A stretch of 64,000 bases of DNA from Armigeres subalbatus (lineage: Eukaryota; Arthropoda; Insecta; Diptera; Culicidae). The notes beneath the pieces were generated by a model. That model was not told the origin of the DNA, did no database searches, and was given only the letters and a program-made list of their open reading frames with translations. Position numbers and translations under genes: made by a program. Positions 22,347 to 31,999 of this stretch are shown here, piece after piece (the stretch's first letter is position 1; the number at the start of each line of letters is the position of its first letter). The DNA is taken from assembly GCF_024139115.2 (NCBI RefSeq), contig NC_085140.1, forward strand, positions 102,002,988-102,066,987. The letters run 5' to 3'.

Positions 22347-22505
22347 CACTGCCCCAGAGTGAATGTAAATAAGAGTGGCGACACTGTCAGAATTGGAACA
22401 GAGTTCATCTGTCATTCCCATACAAAATCGTGTTCCAAACGAGCAGGAGACCTGTCAAATGCGGCACATGTCGCCACTCTTAATTACATACACTCTGCAC
22501 TGCCC
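22347..22505. mobile_element. hAT-type MITE with 8-bp target duplication
   Basis: CACTGCCC at 22347-22354 and 22498-22505 flanks a 143-base element (22355-22497). Its ends are CAGAGTG and CACTCTG, extending inward as AATGTAAATAAGAGTGGCGAC and its near-complement. An 8-bp duplication with C-A-G ends is the hAT signature. No transposase is present. Confidence 0.85.
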
Positions 22506-22539
22506 TTTCGTCAGGGAGCCTACCGGAGACGCTAGCCAT

Positions 22540-22705
22540 TGCAGTGCGCAGCAAAACTGGCTACACTGCCCTGCAGCATCGACACACGGACCCGCTTCCG
22601 AGCTACGCTCAGTTTGTATCGCATTGTCAACACGTTCAGATTAGAGAATAAAATACTCCGTTTTATATTTGTCCTAATCGCGGCGTTCTATTACCAAGCA
22701 CCTCA
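22540..22705 (+). repeat. 5' LTR of the Ty3 element
   Basis: A 166-base LTR with an AATAAA at about 22649 and TG..CA ends. It is very short for a Ty3 element. Confidence 0.88.
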
Positions 22706-22706
22706 T

Positions 22707-22721
22707 TGGTGACCCCGACGT
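22707..22721 (+). promoter_or_regulatory. tRNA-Trp primer-binding site
   Basis: TGGTGACCCCGACGT begins one base after the LTR. It is complementary to the 3' end of insect tRNA-Trp, including the CCA. Confidence 0.8.
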
Positions 22722-22820
22722 TCGCAGGCTCAAATATAGGAACGTACAAAAAAACCGCCATTGTAGCTGCCTACACGTTGGAATTTCGCCAAGGCGCCCA
22801 CCAGCAGCACCCAAAACAAG

Positions 22821-23471
22821 ATGGCGGACGAACAACGTTTGAAAGACGAAATCGCTCATCTACAGGATCAGCTGCGAGTAGCCCGAGCAGCCGCTGCAAA
22901 CAACCCGCCCGTCGTGAACAGCGGTACCGATGTCAACAACGCTGCCGGCGGTACTGTAAACAGCAGTAGCAGTATGCAGCAGCTACTACGTGGGTGCGAA
23001 CTCGGCGATCGCAAACCTTCGCAACTACTACGCGAAATGATGGATCTCGCCAGGGATGTCATCACCGACGAGAAAATCATTAAGTCGTTGTGGATGTAGC
23101 AGCTCCCTGAAACGACACAAGCTGTTCTAAAGGTCTCGGAAGCCACTCTCCAATTGGCGCAGCTAGCTGAACAAGCGGATAAACTTGCGGACATCACCAG
23201 AACGCGATCAATATCCTCCGCTGGAACGACGTGGGAGGACAACAAGGACACCGGATTCGAGGAACTACGCAAACAAATTTCTGTTCTTTCCGACGAAATT
23301 GCCGCTTTTCGTCAAGAGCGCGGTAGACCCCGCAGCAGGAGTTTCAGCAGATTTCTTGGTGGTACCCGAAGTGGCTCACGAGGAAATCATCCGTATTGTT
23401 TTTACCACAGAAAATTTGGCGCCAACGCAAGAAGCTGCCGATCACCCTGCCAATTTAAGCCAAAAAACTAG
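22821..23471 (+). pseudogene. gag of the CsRn1-type element, with internal stop
   Basis: ATG at 22821 opens a frame starting MADEQRLKDEIAHLQDQLR, a likely coiled coil of about 20 residues. The frame is stopped by TAG at 23097-23099 and resumes in the same frame with QLPETTQAVLKVSEATLQLA. Near the C-terminus is CFYHRKFGANARSCRSPC. Its C-x2-H-x9-C-x3-C spacing differs from a normal zinc knuckle and is the form seen in CsRn1-clade Gag. Gag would package element RNA. Total length is about 216 codons, near normal for the clade. The stop is one substitution and is probably inactivating, although readthrough cannot be excluded. Confidence 0.8.
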
Positions 23472-23533
23472 AGCAGCTGCATTCGACGACGGGCGAAGGC
23501 AGTAAGTTTCAACAATCCCGTCTTATCATCCAG

Positions 23534-24221
23534 GACCCATTAACCAACTATAAATTTCTCGTCGATACCGGTGCTGACCTTTCAGTACTGCCGTATGCTC
23601 CAAGCAATAAGTCAAGGCCGACCCCAGGAATGAGCCGCCAACGGCTCCCGAATTGCTACCTACGGCACCGAGATATACAAACCAACTTTCGGTCTACGCA
23701 GATGTTTTCCGTGGCGTTTCATAATAGCGGATGTGACTTCCCCGATCCTGGGTGCAGATTTCCTGAAACATTACGGTTTGCTGGTTGATTTGCAAGGAAA
23801 GTGCTTGATCGATAAAATGACTAATATTAAAGTACATGGCCAAATCAGCGTGGTCGCAGAAGGATTATTCGGTTTGAAAACATATTCTCGCAACAATGAT
23901 TACGGTGGCCTGCTGAGCGAATTCTCGGATGTTACTAGACCACGTTTTCCTCGACAGGAAGTAAAGCATGGCGTAAAGCACACTATCAAGGTCGATGGGC
24001 TTCCACCACACAAACTCGAAGCACTTCGGAAGGAATTGAAGAGCTAGAGCTTGGATACATCCGATCCTCGAAAAGCCCGTATTCAAGCCCGGTGCACCTA
24101 GCTACAAAAACACTGCAGAACGGTGATGTCAAATTCAGGCTCATAGGTGATTACAAACGGCTCAACGATTCTACCGTCGCGGATCGGTATCCCTGGCCGC
24201 ACATTTACGACATTTCGACAC
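23534..24221 (+). pseudogene. pol part 1: protease and start of RT
   Basis: The protease shows FLVDTGADLSVLP, with the catalytic D-T-G at 23564-23572, and later PILGADFLKHYGLLVD, the second conserved protease block. A frameshift lies between them, near 23630. A stop at about 24046 is followed in another frame by SSPVHLATKTLQNGDVKFRL and GDYKRLNDSTVADRYPWP, the first RT blocks. The frame is cut at about 24222 by a TIR insertion. It once processed polyprotein and started reverse transcription; it cannot now. Confidence 0.8.
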
Positions 24222-24885
24222 AGTTGTTTCATAAGGGCCAATGTCGCAATGAGCTCGAATGGAGAAAAATGGGTTCCAATGTTCCATGACATATTTTCAA
24301 TTGTAGTTCAAAAATTAGATGTTATTTTAAATGTTAATAGTTTGCATGAAATACATCCAAATCTAATCATTGAAGCCCCATATAAACAGAATTTACTTTG
24401 GATTGATTTCGATTTGAAAATATGATTAAAGAACTAGTCGTCCTTTTTTTCTAACAGTGTACACTTGCGCCCTTCAGAAATGCGCCATAATGTTTTTGAC
24501 AACATCCTTTTCGCCCAAATTCCACGCCCGGCTGTTAACCTATTTGTCAATATCGCCTGTTTGCATCGCCCCGTTGTGTTTTAAAGTACCGTTTAGCCCT
24601 TTTGCTCACATGTGTTTTCGGTGCAAGAACGAAGTGTCATAATGCAAAAATGAAGCACAGTTTAGCCCCTTTGCTGCCATGGAGATAACGGGGCGCAATC
24701 GCACCAAGAAAAAATATCCAACGGAAATGTAATATCGCCCTTCTGTATTTTTCTGTTTTTACAGCAAAAAAACAACATTTTGTACTATTTTTAATATGCT
24801 ACATATAGTACATTTCCAGGAGGTTCGATCTATGTCATTAACTCGATTTGTTTACATTTGCGACTTCGGCCCTTATGAAACAACT
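24222..24885. mobile_element. 664-bp TIR element inserted in the RT domain
   Basis: Ends AGTTGTTTCATAAGGGC (24222-24238) and its complement (24869-24885) continue inward as AATGTCGCAA and a near-match, giving TIRs of about 28 bases. The insert separates IYDIST from GKTVFSVIDL of the RT. The interior holds no transposase frame. The exact target duplication is unclear because the flanks do not match cleanly. Confidence 0.7.
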
Positions 24886-25421
24886 ATGTCGATTTGTCAA
24901 ACAATGCAAGGTAAGACTGTCTTTTCTGTAATAGATTTAGAACGGGCCTACTATCAAATCCCCATGCAGATATCGAGAAGACTGCAATAATCACGTCACT
25001 CGGTTTGTACGAATTTCTCGTGATGCCGCCAGGTTTAAAAAAATCTGGCCAGACATTTCAAAGATTTATCAATAACATATTCTTTGACATGCCATTCGTC
25101 GTCGGTTATCTAGACGACTTGCTCATCGCTTCGTCATCCGAGGAGGAGCATAAAGTTCACCTACGCATGGTTTTCGAGAGGTTGAGAGCAAACGGACTTC
25201 AAATCAACGCCGACAAGTGCCAGCTGGGAAAACAGGAAGTACGGTTCGTGGGACAATTGATAACTACCGGTGGTTGTAAACCGATTCCGGAGAAGGTGCA
25301 AGCAGTCGCAAATTTCCCGAAACCAGACACGGTACAGAAACTGAGACGTTCCCTTGCCCTAGTCAATTACTATCGCCGCTTTCTCCCACACGCTGCTGAG
25401 GCTGAAATTCCATTGCGCTAA
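24886..25421 (+). pseudogene. pol part 2: RT palm
   Basis: GKTVFSVIDLERAYYQIPM carries the first catalytic aspartate. After a frame change near 24985, YEFLVMPPGLKKSGQTFQR and then YLDDLLIAS follow, with the paired aspartates at about 25113-25118. VRFVGQLITTGG and the LVNYYRRFLPHAAE thumb block come next. The domain order is normal for Ty3 RT. A stop follows at 25421. Confidence 0.82.
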
Positions 25422-25537
25422 CTGATACCCTCAAACAGGAAGAACGATAACACACCAATCGTGTGGACAGCTGAAGCTGAAGTAGCCTTCCAAAAGTGCA
25501 AGATAAACACCTTGCATGGAAGCCATGGGGATATTTT

Positions 25538-25900
25538 TCCGTGAAGTTCAACGACCGCGAACGACGTTACTCTACTTACGATAGAGAGCTACTTACTGTG
25601 TATCTTGGCGTCAAACATTTCTAGGACGTGATCGAAGGCTGTAATCCGGTGATATTTACCGATCACAAACCACTCACATTTGCATTCAAGCAGGATGCGA
25701 ACAAACCAACACCACGACAGCAGCGAATGTTGAGTTTCATAAGCGAGTATACAACAGATCTCGTTCACATCGCCGGTGTGGACAGTATCCCAGCGGACGT
25801 GCTTTCACGAGTAGAGGTTATTTGGTTGCCATCGAAGATTAACCAAAACGATTTCGCCAGGAAACAGGAATGCAACGAACAACTGCAAAATTGGCACAAG
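25538..25900 (+). pseudogene. pol part 3: RNase H region
   Basis: KFNDRERRYSTYDRELL, then VIEGCNPVIFTDHKPLTFAF, then PRQQRMLSFISEYTTDLVHI and DVLSRVEV are the standard Ty3 RNase H and tether blocks. A stop at 25621-25623 lies where the E-L-L..F-x-D join should be, and another frameshift lies before 25540. Confidence 0.78.
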
Positions 25901-25953
25901 GCCAATCCCGATGTAAAAACTCTGAAATTCGCTAAGCTCGGTGTTAAGCTACT

Positions 25954-26541
25954 TTGTCAACAACAACAGTGCGAATTTGTGTTCCTCGTTTCTACCAAAA
26001 AATCATATTCGACCAGTTCCATCGCATGGCACCCTCAGGAGTAAAAGCCACACAAGTACAGATTTTACAGCACTACGTTTGGCCTGGAGTCAAAAAGGAC
26101 GTTTCAAATTGGACTCGAGCTTGTCAAGAGTGTCAGAAAAACAAAGTATCCCGATAAACCAAGTCGCCTTCTAACCAGATAGATGTTCCGGACGAACGAT
26201 TCGAGCACGTTCACATCGATATTGTCGGTCCCTTGCCGATATCCAATGGAAGGCGGTATATTTTGACTATGATTGATCGGTTCAGCAGATGGCCTGAGGC
26301 AGTGGCTATCCCGGACATGACTGCGGAAACTGTTGCCAAAACTTTCGTCGAAGTGTGGATCGCTCGATTTGGAACTCCGTCAAAGCTAACATCGGATCAA
26401 GGTCGTCAATTTGAGTCGCAGCTGATGAAGGAACTTGCAGTACTGTTATGCTTAGAACGGATTCATACTACACACTACCATCCACAGGCAAATGGAATGA
26501 TCGAGTGCTGGCATAAACCACTCAAAACGGCCTTGGAATCG
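25954..26541 (+). pseudogene. pol part 4: integrase zinc-binding and catalytic core
   Basis: The N-terminal zinc-binding half is HRMAPSGVKATQVQILQHYV, then CQECQKNKVSR. The catalytic core has HIDIVGPLP (first D), LTSDQGRQFES (second D) and HPQANGMIECWHK (E), the D-D-E triad that inserts element DNA. The core is interrupted after LKTALES by a TA-flanked insertion at 26544. A frameshift separates the zinc-binding and catalytic blocks (about 26156). Confidence 0.82.
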
Positions 26542-28173
26542 TATCCAGTATTTTGCGCTCGTTAATGGCGTCGTGAGTTCCCCTCAATTTGACATTCAAG
26601 AGGTAGAAAACATTGGAACTCATCAAATATGCATTGATTGAATGAAAATTTTTAAAAGTCAATAAACAAATGTCAACCTTCTTCGGTGGTAGCGGTATCC
26701 ATAGAAATAGTTTTATCATCTCAGGTTTTATTTGCATATTAAAAATGTAACTATTTGTATTATATTTTAGGTATGTCATTTACGGATGGGTTAATTAAAG
26801 ATCCTGCAGGGTGAAAACTATGCAGTTAAGGAAATCTGACGATGATGGAAAATGTATTATTTCGCTTATAGCCCAGTGCACTTTTGCATAGCATTTTGTT
26901 TAAAAAAAAAATAGATGTCTCACTGTATTTAATTTTGATCAGCTTTATCGTGATTTTTTGAGTGCACAGCAAGATTTGTGTTGTATATTCAATTCATAGA
27001 ATCAATATTCTATACCATAGGTTTTCCTATCCTGATGTGTGCATCAAATACTTAGTAGATTTTGGCTTAGATTATTTTTGACAAACTTTTTATGAACTCG
27101 ATTTGACAATATACGATGATCATCAATACTAGATGTTGTAATGTCCCTGTACATTATATTAACATAGACTATACTTCAATCGATAGGAATCTTCTCCTAT
27201 TATACAAATACGGCAACTTAGGCTTAATTTTTCACAATTATCAAGTTTTCGAAACCTTTAGAGAGCAATTTTGGCCAGGATTCACAAAATCTTTAGTTGA
27301 ACCCCGAATTATTCAGAGAGGCGAACTGCATGAGCGTAGGATCGAAAATAAGACATGAAGTTAATTCTTCTTCGTCTAATTATTCTGTTACAAAGCAGCA
27401 TGAAACATACCCAATAGTCAACCTAAAAATGCATAAAGCATTAATAGTAATGATGCATCAAATAGATAATTAAAACCCTCGAATGCCACAAGATATCGAC
27501 GAATCAATAATGAAAATGATGAATGTCTTAAGATACCTAGATAGTACCAGATAGTGTAAGACTGAATTCACTACTAACCAAACCAACTCCCTTTGCAATA
27601 GCCAATTCCCTCCGGCCCGCAATTCGAATAAGCCTAAAGGTCTGTAAGTCTCAAACGGTATAAGAGGTCTTCTAGATAAGGAGGCATTTTGGGCGACGGC
27701 GGGCACGCAAAGCAGTAAGCGCAATCCTAAAACAGCTACTACTTGCACTAATGCCGGAGAAAAAAAACTGACTAGTACAGAGGAAGTTGATTTTAGAGGA
27801 TTTCAATAAGTCGATGTTAGTGAATCCAATCATACTACCAGGGTATCATCAAAAGTATCAGGCCTCACCAAGATTTCCTGTCCTAAAAATACTAATCATA
27901 TCATTGTAGATTCATCGATTTCTTGTGGCTTTCACATTCCTAGAAAAAAAAATCAAATGATTATTTGTCGAAAATACATGAGAAAAACACAAATCTTTGA
28001 ATAACAAAACGGAAAATTTTTGACACTGGGTTGTTTGTAGATACCGCATGAGTGCCAATGTTTTTCATTGAATCGTGGCCTACATTGATAAAAAAAATGT
28101 AAATATTTTCTACCCTTTGAATGTCAAAAAGGCACTCACTAGGCCGCCATTATCGAGCGCAAAATACTGGATA
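26542..28173. mobile_element. 1.63-kb TA-flanked TIR element inserted in integrase
   Basis: TA at 26542-26543 and 28172-28173 flanks an insert of 1,628 bases (26544-28171). Its ends, TCCAGTATTTTGCGCTCGTT and complement, match for about 27 bases with one mismatch. Weaker pairing continues for another 40 bases (TTTGACATTCAA and AGGTAGAAA blocks), so the TIRs total about 70 bases. Removing it rejoins LKTALES to KSSWTDALPLVLLGLR of the integrase with a one-base frame difference. The interior shows no transposase. The TA target fits Tc1/mariner-like elements. Confidence 0.82.
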
Positions 28174-28557
28174 AATCAAGTTGGACTGATGCGTTGCCGT
28201 TGGTTCTGCTCGGTTTACGAACGGCAATTCGTGGAGAAACATCAGCGTTAGACATGCTGTACGGCACGACCATTCGCATACAAACGACATGTATTCGTTC
28301 CGAAAGACCTAGGAACTTGTACGCACGTTTTCTTAAGACCCGACAAAGTTCGAGCCGCTTTAGAACCACCGTTTACAGGACCATACGAAGTTCTCACAAG
28401 GACCAGCAAAACGTTGACTATCAAAATAAAAAACAAAGAGGTAACCGTGTCAATTGACAGACTAAAACCAGCCTACTTCGCCAAAGATCCTGATCCATCA
28501 TCCGACCGTATAACCAAGAGTGGCCACCATGTTCGATTCAGGATTCAGTGATTTTCT
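28172..28557 (+). pseudogene. pol part 5: integrase C-terminus
   Basis: KSSWTDALPLVLLGLRTAIR and LDMLYGTTIRI are conserved in Ty3 integrases. After a frame change near 28285, the LEPPFTGPYEVLTRTSKTL block (the G-P-F/Y module) and SIDRLKPAYF follow. This is the end of pol, just before the purine tract and the 3' LTR. Confidence 0.8.
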
Positions 28558-28558
28558 A

Positions 28559-28572
28559 GGAAGGGGGAGTAC
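28559..28572 (+). promoter_or_regulatory. Polypurine tract of the Ty3 element
   Basis: GGAAGGGGGAGTAC lies directly before the 3' LTR, where plus-strand synthesis is primed. Confidence 0.65.
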
Positions 28573-28737
28573 TGCGGTGCGCAGCAAAACTGGCTACACT
28601 GCCCTGCAGCATCGACACACGACCCGCTTCCGAGCTACGCTCAGTTTGTATCGCATTGTCAACACGTTCAGACTAGAGAATAAAATACTCCGTTTTATAT
28701 TTGTCCTAATCGCGGCGTTCTATTACCAAGCACCTCA
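28573..28737 (+). repeat. 3' LTR of the Ty3 element
   Basis: A 165-base copy of the 5' LTR, lacking one G (ACGACCC against ACGGACCC) and with a few substitutions (TGCGG for TGCAG, GACTAG for GATTAG). Confidence 0.88.
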
Positions 28738-28803
28738 CCATCTTTGTTTCTGTTTTCACTGTGCACAATTTTTTGCACTTTATTGTCCTACCAACTGCGC
28801 CAT

Positions 28804-29049
28804 TGTCGTGACCCGACAGGGATTTCTAGTCTCAACCGTTCGTCGCAACAATTCTTAGCAAACTGATTCTCATTTCGTTTCTTGCTGGATGGAATCAAAA
28901 TATATTACAATCTAAGGTCGATCGCTACACGTTTAAACGAAACACACTACAAAAGAGTATATTCTAATTGGATAGTAACTGAACGCCAATAACACAATGT
29001 AGTAAAGTTATTTTTTCCGAACTTTATAGACCTGATCTTATCTGCTACA
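28804..29049 (+). repeat. Right LTR of the outer element
   Basis: A 246-base direct repeat of 20543-20814, starting TGTCGTGACCCGAC and ending CTGCTACA, followed by the duplicated target GTTCT. Confidence 0.75.
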
Positions 29050-29185
29050 GTTCTGTACCTGGTCGACTCACCTCGCTTGCTGCGCTTCACGCCGGCTTGT
29101 ATCTGCCGGATCGGAAGCAAACCCCATCTTTGCAGGATTGCTGTCCGGCATTCTTGCAACACGCCCATCGTACCCAGGGTGGATG
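29050..29185 (-). pseudogene. RTE-like C-terminal fragment, right half of a split copy
   Basis: The minus strand reads RVARMPDSNPAKM, then SRREAQQAR, a stop, and VDQVQN, which then continues at 20542. It matches the H-V-A-R-M..D-S-N-P..K-M and A-R-W-I-D-Q-V blocks at the end of the RTE-like protein at 58173. The stop replaces a tryptophan. Confidence 0.75.
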
Positions 29186-29957
29186 GAATTATCAGCTGAT
29201 ACAATCAGAGAAATTTAAAACATTACAAAATTCAAATATATCCCAAAAACACGCCTGCATCTAAGATATGAGAAGCAACATTTTTTGGTCTTCTGAATCG
29301 TAATTTTTTGGTAGTTTCATAAAAACACATGAATATTAGTGCTTGGTACAATTTCCTTCTATGTTCCGAAAACTTTGAAACCAAATCCACAGACAACAGT
29401 AAAGGCTTGGTCACAATAGCGCGTTGCGCGTCGCGTAAGGCTGGGCGTTGAAGTCAGCGTTTTGTACTAAAACGCAATGCCAATGAGCGTGACGCATTCA
29501 CGCCCACCATGCAACGGTCTCGTTGTGCGTTTATTTAACAACAATAATGATTAAAACAATAATTTATTTATTTATACAGAAATTTATTTGTACAGAAATT
29601 ATACCAAAAATTAAATCAACAATGGAATTTTCGGAGGAATTCCTAAATTAATTTCCAAAGAAACCCTAAAAGAATTCGATGCTCAATTCCATTATAAGTG
29701 GCAATATTGGTTTGCGAATGGAATAATGTCAGTCGTACGCCAAGCCAAAGATCAGATCGTCCTTCGAATGGAAATCTTGAGTCGTTCAGCAGTCACAAAT
29801 AATCACCATCAAACGATTAAAAAGAGATATATTGACACATACCGCATCGTGCTTTCGTACTGTGCGGTTCTTTTCTCTCTTTGCGGAAGAATGTTTTTAA
29901 TACTACCCGAAGCTATTTTAATTTCAACAGTGCTTCTCAGCGCTATTTGTACCCACT
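29186..29957. other. Unassigned, 29186-29957
   Basis: The stretch 29405-29520 is rich in GCGTTG / CGTGACGC words, with weak inverted symmetry, and may be an old element. No gene recognised elsewhere. The right edge may be the start of the Jockey 5' leader. Confidence 0.35.
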
Positions 29958-30107
29958 GATCCCGTTACGATCTTTGCAAGGACCTGTGCCTTCGTTTTAC
30001 GTTGGACCCGTTTAAGGAAGTAAAATTCCGACAAGCGGTGGTAATCCTGCAGGGACACCGTTCTGGGAAAAAAAACCTCTTAGAAGGTCACGTCTCCACG
30101 CTCAGCC

Positions 30108-31190
30108 ATGAGCATTAATAAAAACAATAGGAAGGGGGAATCTCTGAATTCTCCACTTCCTTCAAAGAAACAAGGTTTCAAGACCGTCCTGCCAAAGCGC
30201 GGAAAAAATAGAAGGAAGCTGGAGACTTCAGATATTCCTTCTAAATCTAATGTTGACATTGTTTCTTCTCCTATCGAACTGAGCAATCAGTTCGATCTGA
30301 TTAATGATGAAATTGAACAAATCGAATATGCCTCTAGCCCAGGTGATTCGGTTCATGCGAAAAAGCAAAGGATTCCGCCAATTGTGGTATCTGTTGCCGA
30401 GTTTTCTGGCTTCCGGAATGAGATTTTGAGTAACCTTCAGGGGATCAAGGTTTCATTTCAGATTGCTAGGAAGGGTGACTGCCGCGTTTTGCCGGGATCC
30501 TTTGACGATCGCAAACGTCTTCTTCAGTATTTAACTGAGAAGCGCCATAAATTCTTCACATACGACGACAAAACTGAGCGATTGTTCAAAGTCGTCTTGA
30601 AAGGTCTCCCCAGTGATGATAAATCACTGGATGAGATTAAAATTGAAATTTCTCAATTACTTGGATTTGCGCCAGTCCAAGTAATTAAAATGAAAAAGAA
30701 ATCTCACTCTGGTACTTCCCAGAGGGGAATTTCTCAAGAATTTTATTTAGTTCATTTTAACAAAAGTGAACTAAATAATATGAAAAGTTTGGAAAAGGCC
30801 TGTATTATGTCTCATGTCCGTGTTACATGGGAACATTTCCGCAGGCCTGGGGGAAATTTCAAAAACTCCACCCAGTGCCGTAAGTGCCAAAAGTGGGGTC
30901 ATGGAACCAAACATTGTCACATGGATGCTAAATGCATCATTTGTGGTGGAACCTCTCACGCCAAGGACGCATGTCCTGTGAGAGAAGATTCCAATAAATT
31001 TAAGTGCGCAAATTGTGGGGGCAATCATAAATCCAATTTCTGGGAATGCCCTCCACGCAAAAAAGGTTTGAATTCTCGTGCAAAATTGATGACGGGAAAT
31101 TCCAATCGGATCCCAGATTCGACGGGTAGAAATTTTTCAAACGCTCAAAATTCGAAACCAGTTACCGGTCGAGCAATTCATACCCACCAC
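30108..31190 (+). pseudogene. Jockey ORF1 (RNA-binding Gag-like protein)
   Basis: ATG at 30108 opens about 360 codons of ORF1. A basic, serine-rich N-terminus is followed by an RRM-like region (around VVLKGLPSDDKSLDEIKIEI). Three zinc knuckles follow: CRKCQKWGHGTKHC, CIICGGTSHAKDAC and CANCGGNHKSNFWEC. This arrangement is typical of Jockey ORF1, which binds element RNA. The frame runs on to 31427 only because a deletion joined it out of frame to ORF2 sequence, so the C-terminus after about THHNSSLKE is foreign to ORF1. Confidence 0.82.
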
Positions 31191-31996
31191 AATTCTTCAT
31201 TAAAAGAGATCCAAATTATTTTATCTACAGAAATGATCGTCTTGACAGCGCCTGTGGTGGGGTCGCCATCGTCATTAATAGACGTATCAAACATAAATTA
31301 TTTTCTTCTTTCGAAACCAAAGTTTTTGAAACCTTGGGAGTTTCTGTTGAAACAAATTTTGGACAATTTTCCTTCATTGCAGCCTACTTGCCTTTTCAAT
31401 GCAATGGGCAGCAAAAGAATTTATTGAAAGCTGATCTTCAAATTCTGACTCGCAACAAATCAAAATTCTTCGTAATTGGTGACTTCAATGCCAAACACCG
31501 TTCATGGAATAATGCTCAAAGCAATTCCAATGGTAAAATTTTATTTGAAGATTGTTCTGCGGGATATTATACTATTCAATATCCCAATGGCCCAACTTGT
31601 TTTTCATCCACTCGAAATCCTTCGACAATTGATTTGGTTTTAACGGATTCAAGTCAGCTGTGTGGCCAATTGGTAACTCATGCTGACTTTGACTCTGATC
31701 ACCTTCCTGTGACATTTGAAATCTCACAAGAAGCCATTTATAATCCAATCAGCTCTACTTTCAATTATCATAGGGCTGATTGGGATTTATATAAAACATA
31801 TATCGATAGGAATTTTGATGTTAATATTCCTTTGGATACCAAAAGTGATATTGACAATGCGCTCGTATCTTTGACAAATTTAATTGTCGAAGCCAGAGGC
31901 ATTGCAATTTCTAAAAATGTGAGGCAAAGGCAATATCAAAGAACTCGCGATCTCGCGTTGAAAGTTATTTGGCGAGATTTGCAAAAATTAAATTAA
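31191..31996 (+). pseudogene. Jockey ORF2: endonuclease, N-terminus missing
   Basis: The frame reads ACGGVAIVINRRIKHKLFSS, then FIAAYLPFQCNGQ, FFVIGDFNAKHRSW (conserved G-D-F-N), NPSTIDLVLTDSS and ADFDSDHLPVTF (S-D-H). These are core residues of the APE-like endonuclease that nicks target DNA. The N-terminal W-N and E-T-W blocks are lost in the fusion deletion. The frame stops at 31996, before the RT. Confidence 0.82.
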
Positions 31997-31999
31997 GAA

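Larger units (their letters stand above)
22536..28741 (+). mobile_element. CsRn1-type Ty3 LTR retrotransposon, defective
   Basis: The LTRs at 22540-22705 and 28573-28737 are nearly identical (one single-base indel and a few substitutions), start TGC and end CTCA, and are flanked by CCAT (22536-22539, 28738-28741). A primer site complementary to tRNA-Trp follows the left LTR, and a purine tract precedes the right. Gag has a C-H-C-C arrangement rather than the usual CCHC knuckle. The tRNA-Trp primer and this Gag motif together are traits of the CsRn1 clade. The pol order is protease, RT, RNase H, integrase. A gag stop, several frameshifts and two TIR insertions (24222-24885, 26544-28171) inactivate it. 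Near-identical LTRs imply a fairly recent insertion. Confidence 0.88.
20538..29054 (+). mobile_element. Outer LTR retroelement, non-coding, carrying later insertions
   Basis: Direct repeats at 20543-20814 and 28804-29049 both start TGTCGTGACCCGAC and end CTGCTACA, so they have TG..CA termini. They are flanked outside by GTTCT at 20538-20542 and 29050-29054. Removing 20543-29049 plus one GTTCT restores a continuous RTE-like reading frame across the join, which is strong evidence for an insertion. After subtracting the nested Ty3 element, about 2.3 kb remains with no gag or pol, only an ATCCAA-rich tract and a MITE. It resembles a non-autonomous LTR element. No convincing primer site follows the left LTR. 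The element may be on either strand; + is nominal. Confidence 0.75.

Noticed and set aside
23097..23099. Programmed stop-codon readthrough in gag
   Set aside because: The stop lies in the middle of Gag rather than at a gag-pol border, and pol is otherwise broken, so a random mutation is simpler.
28145..28171. Integrase residues IERKILDK as genuine coding sequence
   Set aside because: They are the right TIR of the TA-flanked element; excising it gives a better integrase join.
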